The position numbers and the translations under genes are program-made. The notes under the pieces were generated by a model that was given only the letters and a program-made list of their open reading frames with translations, did not search any database and had not been told where the DNA came from. 64,000 bases of DNA from Alphaproteobacteria bacterium (lineage in GTDB: Bacteria > Pseudomonadota > Alphaproteobacteria > UBA6615), in the NCBI GenBank assembly GCA_028279245.1, contig JANQOE010000017.1, positions 1 to 64,000 on the forward strand. Reading direction: 5' to 3'. Shown in pieces: positions 44,089 to 53,642 of the stretch (positions are counted from its first letter, which is position 1; every line of letters starts with the position of its first letter).

Positions 44089-45131
44089 ACCGGCTGGATC
44101 AGCTCCGGTCGCAGCTCCTGCGCAATTCGACGCTGGTGATGTTCGTGCTCATCTTCCTGTTCTTCGGTCTACAGGAACCGCGGTTTCTGCAGCCGGAGAG
44201 CCTGGGGAACATCATCAAGCAATCCTCTTTCATCGGGATCGCCGCAGTGGGGATGACATTTGTCCTGCTGACAGCGGGCATTGATCTGTCGGTCGGGTCG
44301 GTCATGTACCTGGCGCCGCTGATAGCCGGCTTCGCCATGCGCAACTATGGATTGGATGTCGAGTTCGCGCTGGTGCTGGCTATTTTCGCTGGCTTGGTGA
44401 TGGGGGCGATCAACGCGTTCTTCATCGTCGTGCTGCGGATCATCCCCTTCATCGTGACCCTCTCGACTCTGTTCTTCTTTCGCGGTGCTGGCACGTTCCT
44501 TACACAATCGCGGCAACTCGACTTTCCGCGAGAAGTGCTCGATTTCGGACTGGCGAGGGTTCTGGGTATCCCGCTTCCCATCATCATCTTCGCCCTGGTC
44601 GTCGCAGCCGCGTTCGTCACGCTGACACGCACACCGTTCGGACGGCACGTCTACGCGGTGGGTAATGACATCAACGCGGCGCGCAAGGCCGGCATCAACG
44701 TCGACTGGATTGTCTTCCGTGTCTACCTGATCAGCAGCGCGTGCGCGGCGCTGGCCGGGTTCATCGTCATCGCGCAGATCGGCCGGCTGGATCAGTCTTT
44801 CGGCGAGGGTCGGGAGTTCGATGTGATCGCGGCCGCGGTCCTTGGTGGCGCGAGCCTGTTCGGGGGTGTCGGCAGTGCGCTAAGTCCCTTGATCGGCGCC
44901 ACGATGATCCAGACGGTGAAAGCGGGCCTGATCTTCAACGGCACCAACTTGTATGCCCAACCCATCATGCTGGGCGCAGTCATCTTTGCCGCTGTGTTGT
45001 TTGACAGTCTGCGGCAAATGAACCTGCAGAAGTCGCGCCGGCGCTTCATCCGTCCGATTCAAACGGAGACGGAACCGGCCGAGCGGAACAAAGGACCGAG
45101 ACATCCAGCCGGCGCAGCGGCGCGGACGTAG
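44085..45131 (+). CDS. ABC importer permease (RbsC type, second)
   Basis: The 348-residue membrane protein is a second, different RbsC-type permease, giving a heteromeric channel. Marks: IGIAAVGMTFVLLTAGIDLSVGSVMYLAPLIAGF, TPFGRHVYAVGNDINAARKAGI and AAVLGGASLFGGVGSALSPLIGA. Two permeases with one double ATPase is common for pentose and AI-2 type importers. A C-terminal tail of about 40 basic residues is not part of the family core. Confidence 0.92.
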   Translation: MNRLDQLRSQLLRNSTLVMFVLIFLFFGLQEPRFLQPESLGNIIKQSSFIGIAAVGMTFVLLTAGIDLSVGSVMYLAPLIAGFAMRNYGLDVEFALVLAIFAGLVMGAINAFFIVVLRIIPFIVTLSTLFFFRGAGTFLTQSRQLDFPREVLDFGLARVLGIPLPIIIFALVVAAAFVTLTRTPFGRHVYAVGNDINAARKAGINVDWIVFRVYLISSACAALAGFIVIAQIGRLDQSFGEGREFDVIAAAVLGGASLFGGVGSALSPLIGATMIQTVKAGLIFNGTNLYAQPIMLGAVIFAAVLFDSLRQMNLQKSRRRFIRPIQTETEPAERNKGPRHPAGAAART

Positions 45132-45141
45132 GGTAAAAGCC

Positions 45142-46398
45142 ATGGGCGTTTCACGTATCGAGGCAGACTATCTGATCGAAACCGCATTCGATCCCCGCGC
45201 CGCGGCAGAGGCCATGGCCGGCGAACAGTCCTCCGGGACATTCGTCAAGGTCCCGGGTCAGACCGCCGAACTGGAAGCGCGATCAGCAGCGCGCGTGGAG
45301 GCCCTGAGCGCACTCGAGCCGATTGAGACCCCTTCCCTGCCCGGTGCCCGACGCCCGGACAACGCGCCGATCCAGCGGGCAACTGTTACGCTGTCTTGGC
45401 CCATCGACAACCTCGGCCCATCGCTGCCAAACCTGATGGCAACGGTGTCCGGTAACCTTTACGAACTCGGCCAGTTCTCCGGGTTGCGGTTACTCAACTT
45501 GCGGTTGCCCGATGCGTTCGCTGATGCCTATCCCGGCCCGCGCTTCGGGGTCGAGGGTACCCGACGGCTGTCAGGCGTCGTCAGCGGTCCGCTGGTAGGC
45601 ACGATTATCAAGCCGAGCGTCGGCTTCGGACCTCAGGAAACCGCCGATCTGGTTCGCGCGCTGGCGGAAGCCGACATCGACTTCATCAAGGACGACGAGT
45701 TGCAGGCCGACGGACCCACCTGCCCGTTTGACCAACGGGTCGAGGCGGTGATGACCGAGATCGATCGGGCTGCCGACAAGACCGGCAAGAAGATCATGTA
45801 CGCCTTCAACCTGACCGGCGATCTGGATCAGATGCGGCGGCGGCACGATCTGGTGGTCAAGCGCGGCGGCACTTGTGTGATGGCCAGTCTGAACAGTGTT
45901 GGCCTTGTCGGCATGATCGAACTGGGCCGCCACGCCAAGCTGCCGATCCATGCCCACCGGAATGGCTGGGGGTACCTGTCGCGTCACCCAAGCCTCGGGT
46001 TTTCTTATGTGGCATGGCAGAAGTTCTGGCGCTTGGCCGGTGCCGACCACATGCATGTGAACGGTATTCGCAACAAGTTCTGCGAGGATGATGAGAGCGT
46101 CATTGCGTCGGCGCGCGCGTGCCTGACACCTCTGTTCGACGACAAGCCGTGCCTGACTATGCCGGTGTTCTCGTCCGGCCAATGGGCCGGGCAGGCGTTC
46201 GACACCTATGCAGCGCTGGGATCGGCCGATCTGATCTACGCCGCGGGCGGCGGGATCATGGCGCATCCGGCCGGGCCGCGCGGCGGGGTCGAGAGTATTC
46301 GCGCGGCGTGGGCCGCAGCGCAGGCTGGAGAAACTCTGGAAAGCACCGCGGCGCGGATCCCAGCCGTAGGCCAGGCGGTGGAGAAGTTCGGCGGATGA
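45142..46398 (+). CDS. oiaX: RuBisCO-like protein, probably 3-oxo-isoapionate-4-phosphate transcarboxylase/hydrolase
   Basis: The 418-residue protein has the RuBisCO large-chain fold marks: KPSVGFG (Lys157), and FIKDDE (181-186) with Lys183, the residue carbamylated in RuBisCO, and its metal-binding Asp and Glu partners. A C-terminal phosphate-binding glycine stretch is present (AAGGGIMAHPAGP). It lacks the form I/II loop-6 pattern, so it is a form IV RuBisCO-like protein. Context (kinase and oxidoisomerase downstream, sugar importer upstream) matches the RuBisCO-like enzyme of D-apionate catabolism, which splits the 4-phosphate to 3-phosphoglycerate and glycolate. A decarboxylase variant exists, but the isomerases needed after it are absent here. 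Confidence 0.8.
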   Translation: MGVSRIEADYLIETAFDPRAAAEAMAGEQSSGTFVKVPGQTAELEARSAARVEALSALEPIETPSLPGARRPDNAPIQRATVTLSWPIDNLGPSLPNLMATVSGNLYELGQFSGLRLLNLRLPDAFADAYPGPRFGVEGTRRLSGVVSGPLVGTIIKPSVGFGPQETADLVRALAEADIDFIKDDELQADGPTCPFDQRVEAVMTEIDRAADKTGKKIMYAFNLTGDLDQMRRRHDLVVKRGGTCVMASLNSVGLVGMIELGRHAKLPIHAHRNGWGYLSRHPSLGFSYVAWQKFWRLAGADHMHVNGIRNKFCEDDESVIASARACLTPLFDDKPCLTMPVFSSGQWAGQAFDTYAALGSADLIYAAGGGIMAHPAGPRGGVESIRAAWAAAQAGETLESTAARIPAVGQAVEKFGG

Positions 46399-47768
46399 CG
46401 TCGCTGCCCGACGGTCTGTTGCTCTCGTTTTACGGAGACGACTTCACCGGGTCGGCGGCGGTGATGGAGGTGTTCTCCTTCGCTGGTCTGCCGGCCATTC
46501 TCTTTCTCGATATCCCAACCACCGAGCAGCTGGCGAACTTGACGAGTTACCGCGCGGTGGGGATCGCCGGCGTGGCGCGCGCCAAGAACCCGGACTGGAT
46601 GGAAGTCAATCTGCCGCCAGTGTTCCGGACCCTGCGGGAGCTGAACGCACCCCTGGCCCATTACAAGGTCTGTTCCACCTTTGATTCCGCTCCGACCACC
46701 GGTTCGATCGGCAAGGCCATTGACATCGCCGCGCCAATCCTCGGCGGCCGGTGGCATCCACTGTTGATCGCTGCGCCGACGATCCGTCGTTACCAGGCTT
46801 TCGGAAACCTGTTCGCCGCCGTCGACGGATTCGCCCACCGGCTCGACCGCCATCCGACGATGAGCCGTCATCCGACTACGCCGATGAACGAGGCGGACGT
46901 CCGATTGCATTTGGGTGAACAGACGGAGAAGCAGGTTGGCCTGCTTGATCTCCTGGCACTGCGGACGGACGATCCGCGGCACGCGCTCGCGCAAGAGATG
47001 GTGAATGGCAGCGAGGTCATCGCGCTCGACGTGATCGACGATGCGGGTCTTGCCGCGGCCGGTCGTCTGATCTGGCAGGAGCGCGGCGAACGCCTGCTCG
47101 CCATTGGGTCCCAGGGCGTGGAGTACGCGTTGGTCGCCCATTGGCGAGAAGCGGGACTGTTACCTGATGAACCCGGGTCCTTTGCCGCGGGCAAGGAGGA
47201 TCGGATCGCCGTTGTCTCCGGCTCCTGCTCGCCGGAGACCGCCCAGCAGATCGAGTGGGCCGGCAGCAATGGTTTCGCGCTGATCCGGATCGACCCCAGC
47301 CTGGTAACCGATTCCGCGGCATGGCAAGGCGAAGTCGGCCGCGCCACGCAGGCAGCCTTGGACGCGGTCGGCCAAGGCCGAGATCCAATCGTATTCACGG
47401 CCAAGGGCCCGGACGACCCGGCCATTCAACGCTTCAACGAGTCCGTCGACATAGCGCGGCTTGCGCCCGCGGAAGCAAATGCGCGCGTCGGAAACGGCCT
47501 CGGTGAGTCTCTCAACAACGTCATGGGCCGCTCTGGGCTGCGCCGATGCGTGATCGCCGGCGGCGATACGTCGAGCTACGGCGCGCCGGCACTGGGAATC
47601 TACGCCCTCACCGCGCTGGCGCCGACGGGCGTGCCCGGTGCTGCGTTGTACAAGGCACATTCGAATGCCACGGAATATGCCGATTTGGAGATCGCCCTCA
47701 AGGGCGGACAGATGGGAACACACGACTACTTCGGCCAGATCAAAGAGGGCGGCCGGCTGGGTCCATAG
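46395..47768 (+). CDS. oiaK: Four-carbon acid sugar kinase family, probably 3-oxo-isoapionate kinase
   Basis: The 457-residue DUF1537-family kinase starts at the ATG at 46395, overlapping the RuBisCO-like gene by four bases; the frame is open further upstream but this is a shadow. The N-terminal sugar-binding motif YGDDFTGS lies at 13-20, followed by FSFAGLPAILFLDIPT. The central KVCSTFDSAPTTGSIGKAID and the C-terminal nucleotide-binding part (VIAGGDTSSYGAPALGIYAL; LKGGQMGTHDYF) are typical. It phosphorylates 3-oxo-isoapionate at C4 in the assigned pathway. Confidence 0.82.
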   Translation: MTSLPDGLLLSFYGDDFTGSAAVMEVFSFAGLPAILFLDIPTTEQLANLTSYRAVGIAGVARAKNPDWMEVNLPPVFRTLRELNAPLAHYKVCSTFDSAPTTGSIGKAIDIAAPILGGRWHPLLIAAPTIRRYQAFGNLFAAVDGFAHRLDRHPTMSRHPTTPMNEADVRLHLGEQTEKQVGLLDLLALRTDDPRHALAQEMVNGSEVIALDVIDDAGLAAAGRLIWQERGERLLAIGSQGVEYALVAHWREAGLLPDEPGSFAAGKEDRIAVVSGSCSPETAQQIEWAGSNGFALIRIDPSLVTDSAAWQGEVGRATQAALDAVGQGRDPIVFTAKGPDDPAIQRFNESVDIARLAPAEANARVGNGLGESLNNVMGRSGLRRCVIAGGDTSSYGAPALGIYALTALAPTGVPGAALYKAHSNATEYADLEIALKGGQMGTHDYFGQIKEGGRLGP

Positions 47769-47780
47769 GGAGGAAAGACG

Positions 47781-48617
47781 ATGACGAGCATAGCTTTGCT
47801 GGGCGCCGGGGGAAAAATGGGCTACCGGCTCTCGAAGAACCTGAAAGGCTCCCGTTTCGACGTCCGCCACGTCGAGATCAGCGATGCTGGCCGGCAACGC
47901 TTGAAGGACGACCTTGCGGTCGATTGCGTTGATCAGGATGCCGCGCTTGACGGCGCCGATGTCGTCGTCCTGGCGGTCCCTGATGTGCTGATCGGCCGGA
48001 TCTCGCACGGCATCGACGACAAGCTATCCAGCAGCACAATGGTCATGACCCTGGATCCGGCGGCGCCTTTCGCCGGCGAACTGCCACAACGGGCTGACCG
48101 AACCTATTTCATCACGCATCCATGTCACCCCCCGTTGTTTAACGATGAGACCACGGTGGAAGCGAAGCGTGACTTCTTCGGGGGCCTTCACGCGAAGCAA
48201 CATATCGTCTGTGCGCTGATGCAGGGGCCGGAGGACGCCTATGCACTCGGCGAGGAGATCGGCCGCACGATCTACGCGCCGGTTATGCGGTCGCACCGCG
48301 TGACGGTCGAACAGATGGCGATTCTAGAGCCGGCCTTGTCCGAGACGACGGCAGCGACGTGCGTGAGCGTGCTGCGCGAGGCGATGGACGAGGCCGTTCG
48401 TCGCGGTGTGCCGCCAGAGGCCGCGCGCGATTTCCTGCTGGGTCACCTCAACATCGAGATCGCGATTCTGTTCGAGGAGTTCCCTGGTGTCTTCTCCGAC
48501 GCCGCCAACAAGGCGATCAAACGGGCGAAGGACAAGATCTTCCAGCCGGACTGGAAATCAGTGTTCGAGCCCGAAGACGTCAAACAGCAGATCTACGATA
48601 TTACGAGGCCCGACTGA
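47781..48617 (+). CDS. apnO: Probable D-apionate oxidoisomerase
   Basis: The 278-residue protein has an N-terminal NAD(P)-binding fold (LLGAGGKMGYRLS; Gly-rich GAGGKMG at 8-14) and a phosphogluconate-dehydrogenase-like C-terminal domain with SHRVTVEQMAILEPALSETT and GVPPEAARDFLLGHLNIEI. This matches ApnO, which oxidises D-apionate with migration of a hydroxymethyl group to give 3-oxo-isoapionate. It is the last gene of the operon, twelve bases after the kinase, with GGGAGGAAAG before the start. Identity rests on family pattern plus context. Confidence 0.8.
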   Translation: MTSIALLGAGGKMGYRLSKNLKGSRFDVRHVEISDAGRQRLKDDLAVDCVDQDAALDGADVVVLAVPDVLIGRISHGIDDKLSSSTMVMTLDPAAPFAGELPQRADRTYFITHPCHPPLFNDETTVEAKRDFFGGLHAKQHIVCALMQGPEDAYALGEEIGRTIYAPVMRSHRVTVEQMAILEPALSETTAATCVSVLREAMDEAVRRGVPPEAARDFLLGHLNIEIAILFEEFPGVFSDAANKAIKRAKDKIFQPDWKSVFEPEDVKQQIYDITRPD

Positions 48618-48658
48618 CCGACGAGGGAGGCCGCGGTTACGCGTACCCTTAGTTGAGG

Positions 48659-48735
48659 TGGTCGGGACGCCCGGATTCGAACCGGGGACCTCCACCTCCC
48701 CATGGTGGCGCGCTACCAGGCTGCGCTACGTCCCG
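48659..48735 (-). tRNA. tRNA-Pro (anticodon GGG)
   Basis: The minus-strand cloverleaf is complete: acceptor CGGGACG pairs with CGTCCCG, anticodon stem CCACC/GGTGG with a loop containing TGGGGA (anticodon GGG), T-arm GGTTCGAATCC, and an encoded CCA end. Length 77. Confidence 0.97.
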
Positions 48736-48775
48736 TGCGGCGGACTATAGCCGGACCGTCGGCAAATAAGAAAGC

Positions 48776-49309
48776 TTAGGATGAGCGATCGGGCAGCATT
48801 GACCGCAGCGCTTTGAGCTCTGCAAGGATTTCTTTGAGCTCGCCCCGGAGGGCCTCGTCAGGGCCAGCAGCCGCTGGGGCCTGCTGTTCGGTGACCGGCT
48901 GGACCGCGTCTGCTTGGACTGGGCCGTTCTGGACGGGCTCGGCAGCCCGCGGCTGTTCCGGAGCGGGGGCCGTTGGCTGTGGTTCCGGTTCCTTTAGGGC
49001 GTGGGCGCGTTTGACGGTTGCGATGGTCGCAGCTTTCAGGCTGCCGTCGCGGAGGAGGCGTTGGACGCCTTTGATGGTGTAGCCGTCGTCATACAGCAGT
49101 TCGCGAATGCGCTTTAGGAGTTGGACGTCTTCCGGGCGATAGTAGCGGCGGCCGCCACCCCGTTTTAGGGGGCGGACCTGGCTGAACTTGGTTTCCCAGA
49201 AGCGCAGGACATGCTGTTGCACGTCGAGTTCGTCGGCGACTTCGCTGATGGTGCGGAACGCGGCAGCGGATTTCTCCGTACGGCGCGCGGTCGATGGTGC
49301 GGGCGCCAC
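48776..49309 (-). CDS. MerR-family regulator
   Basis: The 177-residue protein is read from the GTG at 49309, five bases after ihfA ends; the frame continues upstream as a shadow of ihfA. The DNA-binding domain (about 17-90) shows [45 protein letters not shown] and [15 protein letters not shown] Pro/Ala/Gln-rich linker follows, then a C-terminal coiled-coil helix ([16 protein letters not shown]). A MerR gene after ihfA is typical of alphaproteobacteria; its ligand is not known. Confidence 0.9.
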   Translation of the reverse strand: MAPAPSTARRTEKSAAAFRTISEVADELDVQQHVLRFWETKFSQVRPLKRGGGRRYYRPEDVQLLKRIRELLYDDGYTIKGVQRLLRDGSLKAATIATVKRAHALKEPEPQPTAPAPEQPRAAEPVQNGPVQADAVQPVTEQQAPAAAGPDEALRGELKEILAELKALRSMLPDRSS

Positions 49310-49314
49310 GCGGC

Positions 49315-49620
49315 TTAGACCTCGGTCTGCGCCGCGTTGATGCGGTCCTTCAGAACATGACTTGGCCGGAAGACGAGCACGCGCCGTGGGCGGATTGGGA
49401 CCTCTTCGCCGGTCTTGGGATTGCGCCCCATGCGCTCTCCCTTCTGGCGCACCGAGAAGCTGCCGAATGACGAGAGTTTCACCATCTCCCCACGACACAG
49501 CGCATCGGCCAATTCCGACAGCACAAGTTCGACAAGGTCAGATGATTCGTTTCGCGACAGCCCGACTTCTTGATAGACGGCCTCACTCAATTGGGCGCGC
49601 GTGACAGTCTCCCCCATCAT
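49315..49620 (-). CDS. ihfA: Integration host factor subunit alpha
   Basis: The 101-residue DNA-bending protein has the HU/IHF pattern: [52 protein letters not shown] and the [13 protein letters not shown]-terminus. It works with IhfB. A possible promoter lies at 49659-49685. The MerR gene follows at once. Confidence 0.96.
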   Translation of the reverse strand: MMGETVTRAQLSEAVYQEVGLSRNESSDLVELVLSELADALCRGEMVKLSSFGSFSVRQKGERMGRNPKTGEEVPIRPRRVLVFRPSHVLKDRINAAQTEV

Positions 49621-49658
49621 TCCTCTCTCCCACGCAACGAAGAACCCTCGGCCGAAAT

Positions 49659-49685
49659 GGTATACAGGGTCAATAAATGCGTCAA
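49659..49685 (-). promoter_or_regulatory. Possible ihfA promoter
   Basis: On the minus strand TTGACG (-35) and TATACC (-10) are 15 bases apart, 39 bases before ihfA. The spacer is shorter than ideal, so this is tentative. Confidence 0.35.
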
Positions 49686-49729
49686 TATCAAAGGATTGCG
49701 GGGCAAGCTTAAACTGACTTTCCGACTCG

Positions 49730-50707
49730 TTACCAACGCAAAATGGCTGAACCCCAAGTGAGGCCGCCGCCGAGCGCCTCTAACACAACCAGTTGTCCCG
49801 CCTGAATGCGGCCGTCCGCCGCCGCTTCCGCGACCGCCAAGGGGATGGACGCCGCCGATGTATTGGCGTGCCGGTCGATTGTCATAACGACTCGCTCCGG
49901 CCCCAGCCCCAGTTTGCGGGACGTGCCATCGATGATGCGCTTGTTGGCTTGATGCGGAATGAACCAATCGATCTGTTCCGCCGGCAGGCCGGTGGCTTCC
50001 AGGGCTTCCTCGACGACGGCCGCCATCTTTTCGACACCGTGACGAAAGACCTCGCGGCCCTGCATGCGGAGATAGCCGGCTGACCCGGTCGATGACGGTC
50101 CGCCGTCGACGTACAGCATGTCGTGGTATCTGCCGTCGGCGTGCAGGTGGGTCGAGAGGATACCCCGATCCGCCGTCGTTCCCGCGCCGTCCTCGGCCCG
50201 CAATACCATCGCACCGGCGCCGTCGCCGAACAGCACGCAGGTGGTGCGATCCGTCCAGTCGAGAATGCGGGAGAAGGTCTCTGCCCCAACGACCAGCGCG
50301 GTTTCTGCTTGGCCCGCCTTGATGAAGTTGTCCGCCGTGGCGAGTGCGTAAACGAACCCACTGCAAACGGCTTGGACATCGAACGCGGCGCCACGGGTCA
50401 TCCCCAAAGCTTTCTGAATGACGGTAGCTGTGGCGGGAAAGGTCTCATCTGGGGTGGAGGTTGCCACGACTAGAAGATCGATGTCGGAGCCGGTCATGCT
50501 GGCGTCGTCCAGCGCGCGCCGGGCCGCCGCAATCCCGAGATCGGAGGTCAATTCGCCATCCGCCGCAATGTAACGCTGGCGGATGCCGGTTCGGCTGGTG
50601 ATCCATTCGTCGGAGGTGTCGATGCGTTTGGCCAACTCATCGTTGGTGACCACGCGTTCCGGCAGATAGGCCCCCGTGCCGACGGCGCATGAACGGCGGG
50701 TCGTCAA
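49730..50707 (-). CDS. fabH: 3-oxoacyl-ACP synthase III
   Basis: The 325-residue enzyme starts fatty acid synthesis by joining acetyl-CoA with malonyl-ACP. The Cys-His-Asn triad lies in [21 protein letters not shown] and [11 protein letters not shown]. The N-terminus [24 protein letters not shown] matches the family best from a TTG at 50707, whose bases overlap the plsX stop by four; a GTG at 50740 is an alternative start. Confidence 0.93.
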   Translation of the reverse strand: MTTRRSCAVGTGAYLPERVVTNDELAKRIDTSDEWITSRTGIRQRYIAADGELTSDLGIAAARRALDDASMTGSDIDLLVVATSTPDETFPATATVIQKALGMTRGAAFDVQAVCSGFVYALATADNFIKAGQAETALVVGAETFSRILDWTDRTTCVLFGDGAGAMVLRAEDGAGTTADRGILSTHLHADGRYHDMLYVDGGPSSTGSAGYLRMQGREVFRHGVEKMAAVVEEALEATGLPAEQIDWFIPHQANKRIIDGTSRKLGLGPERVVMTIDRHANTSAASIPLAVAEAAADGRIQAGQLVVLEALGGGLTWGSAILRW

Positions 50708-51756
50708 GAGACCGCTGCCTGCGCTTTTTCCTCGGCCCACCGACCGGCGATCTGCGCGACCTGATCAGAGATCTTGCGGTTCACCGCCTGCCGGATCATG
50801 TCGGCCGCCACCCCAATCGCAGTGGCGAAGCCGAGCGCATCGGTGCCTCCATGGCTCTTCACACACACGCCGTTCAGCCCAAGCAACATGGCACCGTTAT
50901 AGCGCCGCGGATCGGTGCGTAGCCGCAATTTGTCGAGGGAGCGTTTGGCGAAGACGTAGCCGATCTTCGCAGCGAACGAACTGCGGAAGGCCTCGCGGAC
51001 AAAAACGCTGATCAGCTTCGCGGTGCCTTCCGCCGTCTTCAGAGCAACGTTGCCGGTGAAACCGTCGGTGACGATGACGTCGACCACCCCGGTCGAGATG
51101 TCGTCGCCTTCGATGAACCCTTGGAAATCAAGCGGCAGGTCGGACTCGCGTAGGATTTGTGCGGCCTGACGAAGGGGCTCGGTGCCCTTGATGTCTTCGG
51201 ATCCGATGTTGAGCAGGCCCACCTTCGGCTGTGGCGCGCCAAGCACGGTGCGGGCGAAGACCTCGCCCATGATCGAGAACTGGACCAGGTTCTTGGCATT
51301 GCAGACCGCGTTGGCGCCGAGGTCGAGCATGACGCTTTCGCCGCGCATCGTCGGGAAGAACGAAGTCATCGCCGGCCGATCGATACCCGGCAGTGTGCGC
51401 AGGACTAGGATCGCCATAGCCATCAGGGCGCCGGTATTACCGGCGGAGACGATGCCGTCGGCCCGGCCGTCCTTCACCGCATCGATCGCCAGACGCATGC
51501 TGGTGCTACGCCCGCTGCGCATGACCTGGGACGGCTTGTCGTCCGACTTGACGACATCGGTCGTGTGGTGGAGTTCGGCCACCTCGGAAAGCCCTTTGAG
51601 TTTCCGCAGACGATCTTCGATTTGGGCCGAGTCGCCGAACAGCAAAAACCGCAGGTCGGGGTGCCGCTGCCGGGCCATATTGGCGCCCGCGAGCACGATA
51701 TGGGGAGCGTTGTCGCCGCCCATCGCATCGAGGGCAATCGTGATCGGCTCGCTCAA
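50704..51756 (-). CDS. plsX: Phosphate acyltransferase
   Basis: The 350-residue enzyme makes acyl-phosphate from acyl-ACP for phospholipid synthesis. Family marks: [21 protein letters not shown] at the N-terminus, [48 protein letters not shown] and [18 protein letters not shown]. It lies between rpmF and fabH on the same strand, the usual order. Confidence 0.96.
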   Translation of the reverse strand: MSEPITIALDAMGGDNAPHIVLAGANMARQRHPDLRFLLFGDSAQIEDRLRKLKGLSEVAELHHTTDVVKSDDKPSQVMRSGRSTSMRLAIDAVKDGRADGIVSAGNTGALMAMAILVLRTLPGIDRPAMTSFFPTMRGESVMLDLGANAVCNAKNLVQFSIMGEVFARTVLGAPQPKVGLLNIGSEDIKGTEPLRQAAQILRESDLPLDFQGFIEGDDISTGVVDVIVTDGFTGNVALKTAEGTAKLISVFVREAFRSSFAAKIGYVFAKRSLDKLRLRTDPRRYNGAMLLGLNGVCVKSHGGTDALGFATAIGVAADMIRQAVNRKISDQVAQIAGRWAEEKAQAAVS

Positions 51757-51809
51757 GAGGCTACTCTATGTCGGCTCTGATGGCGCCGAGCGGGGTCAGA
51801 GGCCGCGCC

Positions 51810-51992
51810 CTAGGCGCCGGCAACCTCCGCTACTTCCCGTCCGTCATAATACCCGCAGTGGGGGCACACATGGTGTGGCCGCTTCAGCTCGCCGCAATTC
51901 GGGCATTCCGCCGACGAGGCTGCCTTCAGGGCGTGGTGGGAGCGGCGCATGTCGCGGCGCGATTTCGAAACCTTTTTCCTTGGAACTGCCAT
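51810..51992 (-). CDS. rpmF: 50S ribosomal protein L32
   Basis: The 60-residue protein begins [20 protein letters not shown] and carries a zinc ribbon with two CxxC pairs (ECPNCGE and VCPHCGYY). This is the zinc-binding form of L32. It lies upstream of plsX and downstream of the DUF177 gene, as in most bacteria. Confidence 0.96.
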   Translation of the reverse strand: MAVPRKKVSKSRRDMRRSHHALKAASSAECPNCGELKRPHHVCPHCGYYDGREVAEVAGA

Positions 51993-52077
51993 ATGGGGAT
52001 CCCTTCGCTGGCCGATCCTTGGCCCGGCCAGCGCTATTATACAAAAAATCGTTTCCGAGCAAGAAGTGAGCGCATTC

Positions 52078-52566
52078 TTAGCGCTTTAGCTGGCGAAGTA
52101 CAGCAAAAGGGCTCTCGCCATCTTCCCGGTAGCGAGAGTCTAGAGTTGCTCCCGGCGCGCGGGGGTACGGATCCAGCGCCAACCCGAATTCCTGGGCGAC
52201 CAGTTCCCCCAGATCGAGTTCCGGCGTCAGTGGCTCCGTATCCTCATCCGGCTGCTCCGGCAGCTCTGGGTCAATCGGGCTCGCGGTGTAGCGCCGCCTG
52301 AAAGCGGCTTCGACGCTGGTTGGAAACGGCTCCAGCGTGACCACGCAGACCTGCTGCGCCGTAGCTTCTAGCGAGCCGGAAACGACTACATCGCCACTGT
52401 CTTCCCGGTAGGCCTCCAGGCGCGCGTTCACGCTTTCCAGCGCTGGAATGCTGAAACGCTCGGCTAGCCGCGCCCGCTGCGTTTCGTCCGCCTCCAGGTC
52501 GAAAACGCTGGCTTCCGGGCCCAGGGCATCGGCTGCGACGACCTTGGTGAAGCTACGCGGACTCAT
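52078..52566 (-). CDS. DUF177 (YceD) family protein
   Basis: The 162-residue acidic protein has the YceD pattern: [28 protein letters not shown] and [22 protein letters not shown] in the C-terminal half. YceD-like proteins help 23S rRNA and ribosome maturation. It overlaps the upstream chaperone gene by four bases. The single Cys ([10 protein letters not shown]) replaces the CxxC found in many homologues. Confidence 0.9.
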   Translation of the reverse strand: MSPRSFTKVVAADALGPEASVFDLEADETQRARLAERFSIPALESVNARLEAYREDSGDVVVSGSLEATAQQVCVVTLEPFPTSVEAAFRRRYTASPIDPELPEQPDEDTEPLTPELDLGELVAQEFGLALDPYPRAPGATLDSRYREDGESPFAVLRQLKR

Positions 52567-53114
52567 TCCCTAGCCCCTACCGGCGGCTGACCGAAGGCGG
52601 CGCGGCCGGTCAGTAATTCGGCACAATCTTGGGACGCCAGATGCTCGGCCTCTCGCCGGATGTAGGACCCAAGGCTGGCGACCTGTTCAGCGGAGGGCTG
52701 AGAGTCACTATAGAGATTGCGCCTAAGCGCTTCCGTCAGAGACTCTTCCGCCCTGAGGCTGCCATCGTAGGCTTGGATCCGGCCATAGAGGTTCGTGGCG
52801 AGTTGCTTGACCTTTTTGCCGATGCTCATGTCGCCGATGCCCATCTCCCGCAGGCTGCGGTCCATGTCGGCAAACATCAGGTCATGTAGCTCCTGGGCCC
52901 GCGCCCGCCCCGGCTGGCCGCAAGCCTTCAGGCGGCGGAACAGCAGGAATACGTGGACGCAAATCAGCTCAAACCGGCCCCGGACGGTGTCGGCAACCCC
53001 CTGATACAGATAGAATTCCTCGCGGCGGGCCTGGGCCACGGCAGCGGCATAGAGGTGTTCGGCCGGGGTGTCGCCGGCCCGCAGACGCTGGGTGAGTTTA
53101 GCTAGTACGCGCAT
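52563..53114 (-). CDS. Ubiquinol-cytochrome c chaperone (CBP3 family)
   Basis: The 183-residue protein has the CBP3 core: AEHLYAAAVAQARREEFYLYQGVADTVRGRFELICVHVFLLFRRL, ELHDLMFADMDRSLREMGIGDMSIGKKVKQLATNLYGRI. It assists assembly of the cytochrome bc1 complex, so the organism has such a respiratory chain. It is co-transcribed with the DUF177 gene and divergent from the BamE-like lipoprotein. Confidence 0.92.
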   Translation of the reverse strand: MRVLAKLTQRLRAGDTPAEHLYAAAVAQARREEFYLYQGVADTVRGRFELICVHVFLLFRRLKACGQPGRARAQELHDLMFADMDRSLREMGIGDMSIGKKVKQLATNLYGRIQAYDGSLRAEESLTEALRRNLYSDSQPSAEQVASLGSYIRREAEHLASQDCAELLTGRAAFGQPPVGARE

Positions 53115-53201
53115 ATAGCCTCCAAGCGGCGGCCGATTGACACCGGTTCCAGCCAGGTGTCAAGTTCAGCGCCGAGTGCTTTGGAACCATGAGACCTTGT
53201 G

Positions 53202-53639
53202 ATGAAATATAGGGCGTTTGCGGCGGTCGTTGGGGCTGGCCTTTTCTTGGCCGCATGTTCGCCGGTGGTCTCGACCCATGGGCTCGAGCCGGATCCCGAC
53301 GCACTGGCCGCGGTCACGCCCGGCCAAAGCGACAAGGCGGACGTCGAGACCAAGCTCGGCACTCCAGCCACCGTCAGCACCTTTCATGACGATGTCTGGT
53401 ACTACATGATCGAGACGCGATCACAACGCGCGTTTTTCGACCCCAAGGTCTTGGAGCGAAAGATCATCGCGATCACGTTCGATCAGCAGAGCGTTGTCGA
53501 CGACGTCTTTACCTACACCGAATTGGACGGCAAAGACGTGAAGATCGTCAGCCGCGTCACCCCGACCGCGGGGAACGAGCTGACGATCCTGCAACAGCTG
53601 TTCGGCAACCTCGGCAGATTCTCCGGGGCGTCGAACTAG
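53202..53639 (+). CDS. bamE: BamE/SmpA-like outer membrane lipoprotein
   Basis: The 145-residue lipoprotein is read from the ATG at 53202; a GTG lies just before. The lipobox FLAAC is at about residue 19. The SmpA/OmlA core is visible: LAAVTPGQSDKADVETKLGTPATVSTFHDDVWYYMIETRSQRAFF and ITFDQQSVVDDV. It belongs to the outer membrane protein assembly machinery. Its stop is three bases from that of hppA, which is convergent. Confidence 0.88.
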   Translation: MKYRAFAAVVGAGLFLAACSPVVSTHGLEPDPDALAAVTPGQSDKADVETKLGTPATVSTFHDDVWYYMIETRSQRAFFDPKVLERKIIAITFDQQSVVDDVFTYTELDGKDVKIVSRVTPTAGNELTILQQLFGNLGRFSGASN

Positions 53640-53642
53640 TCC

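Noticed and set aside
46119-46394. Upstream extension of the kinase frame
   Set aside because: It is a shadow of the RuBisCO-like gene; the DUF1537 family starts at 46395 with the YGDD motif soon after.
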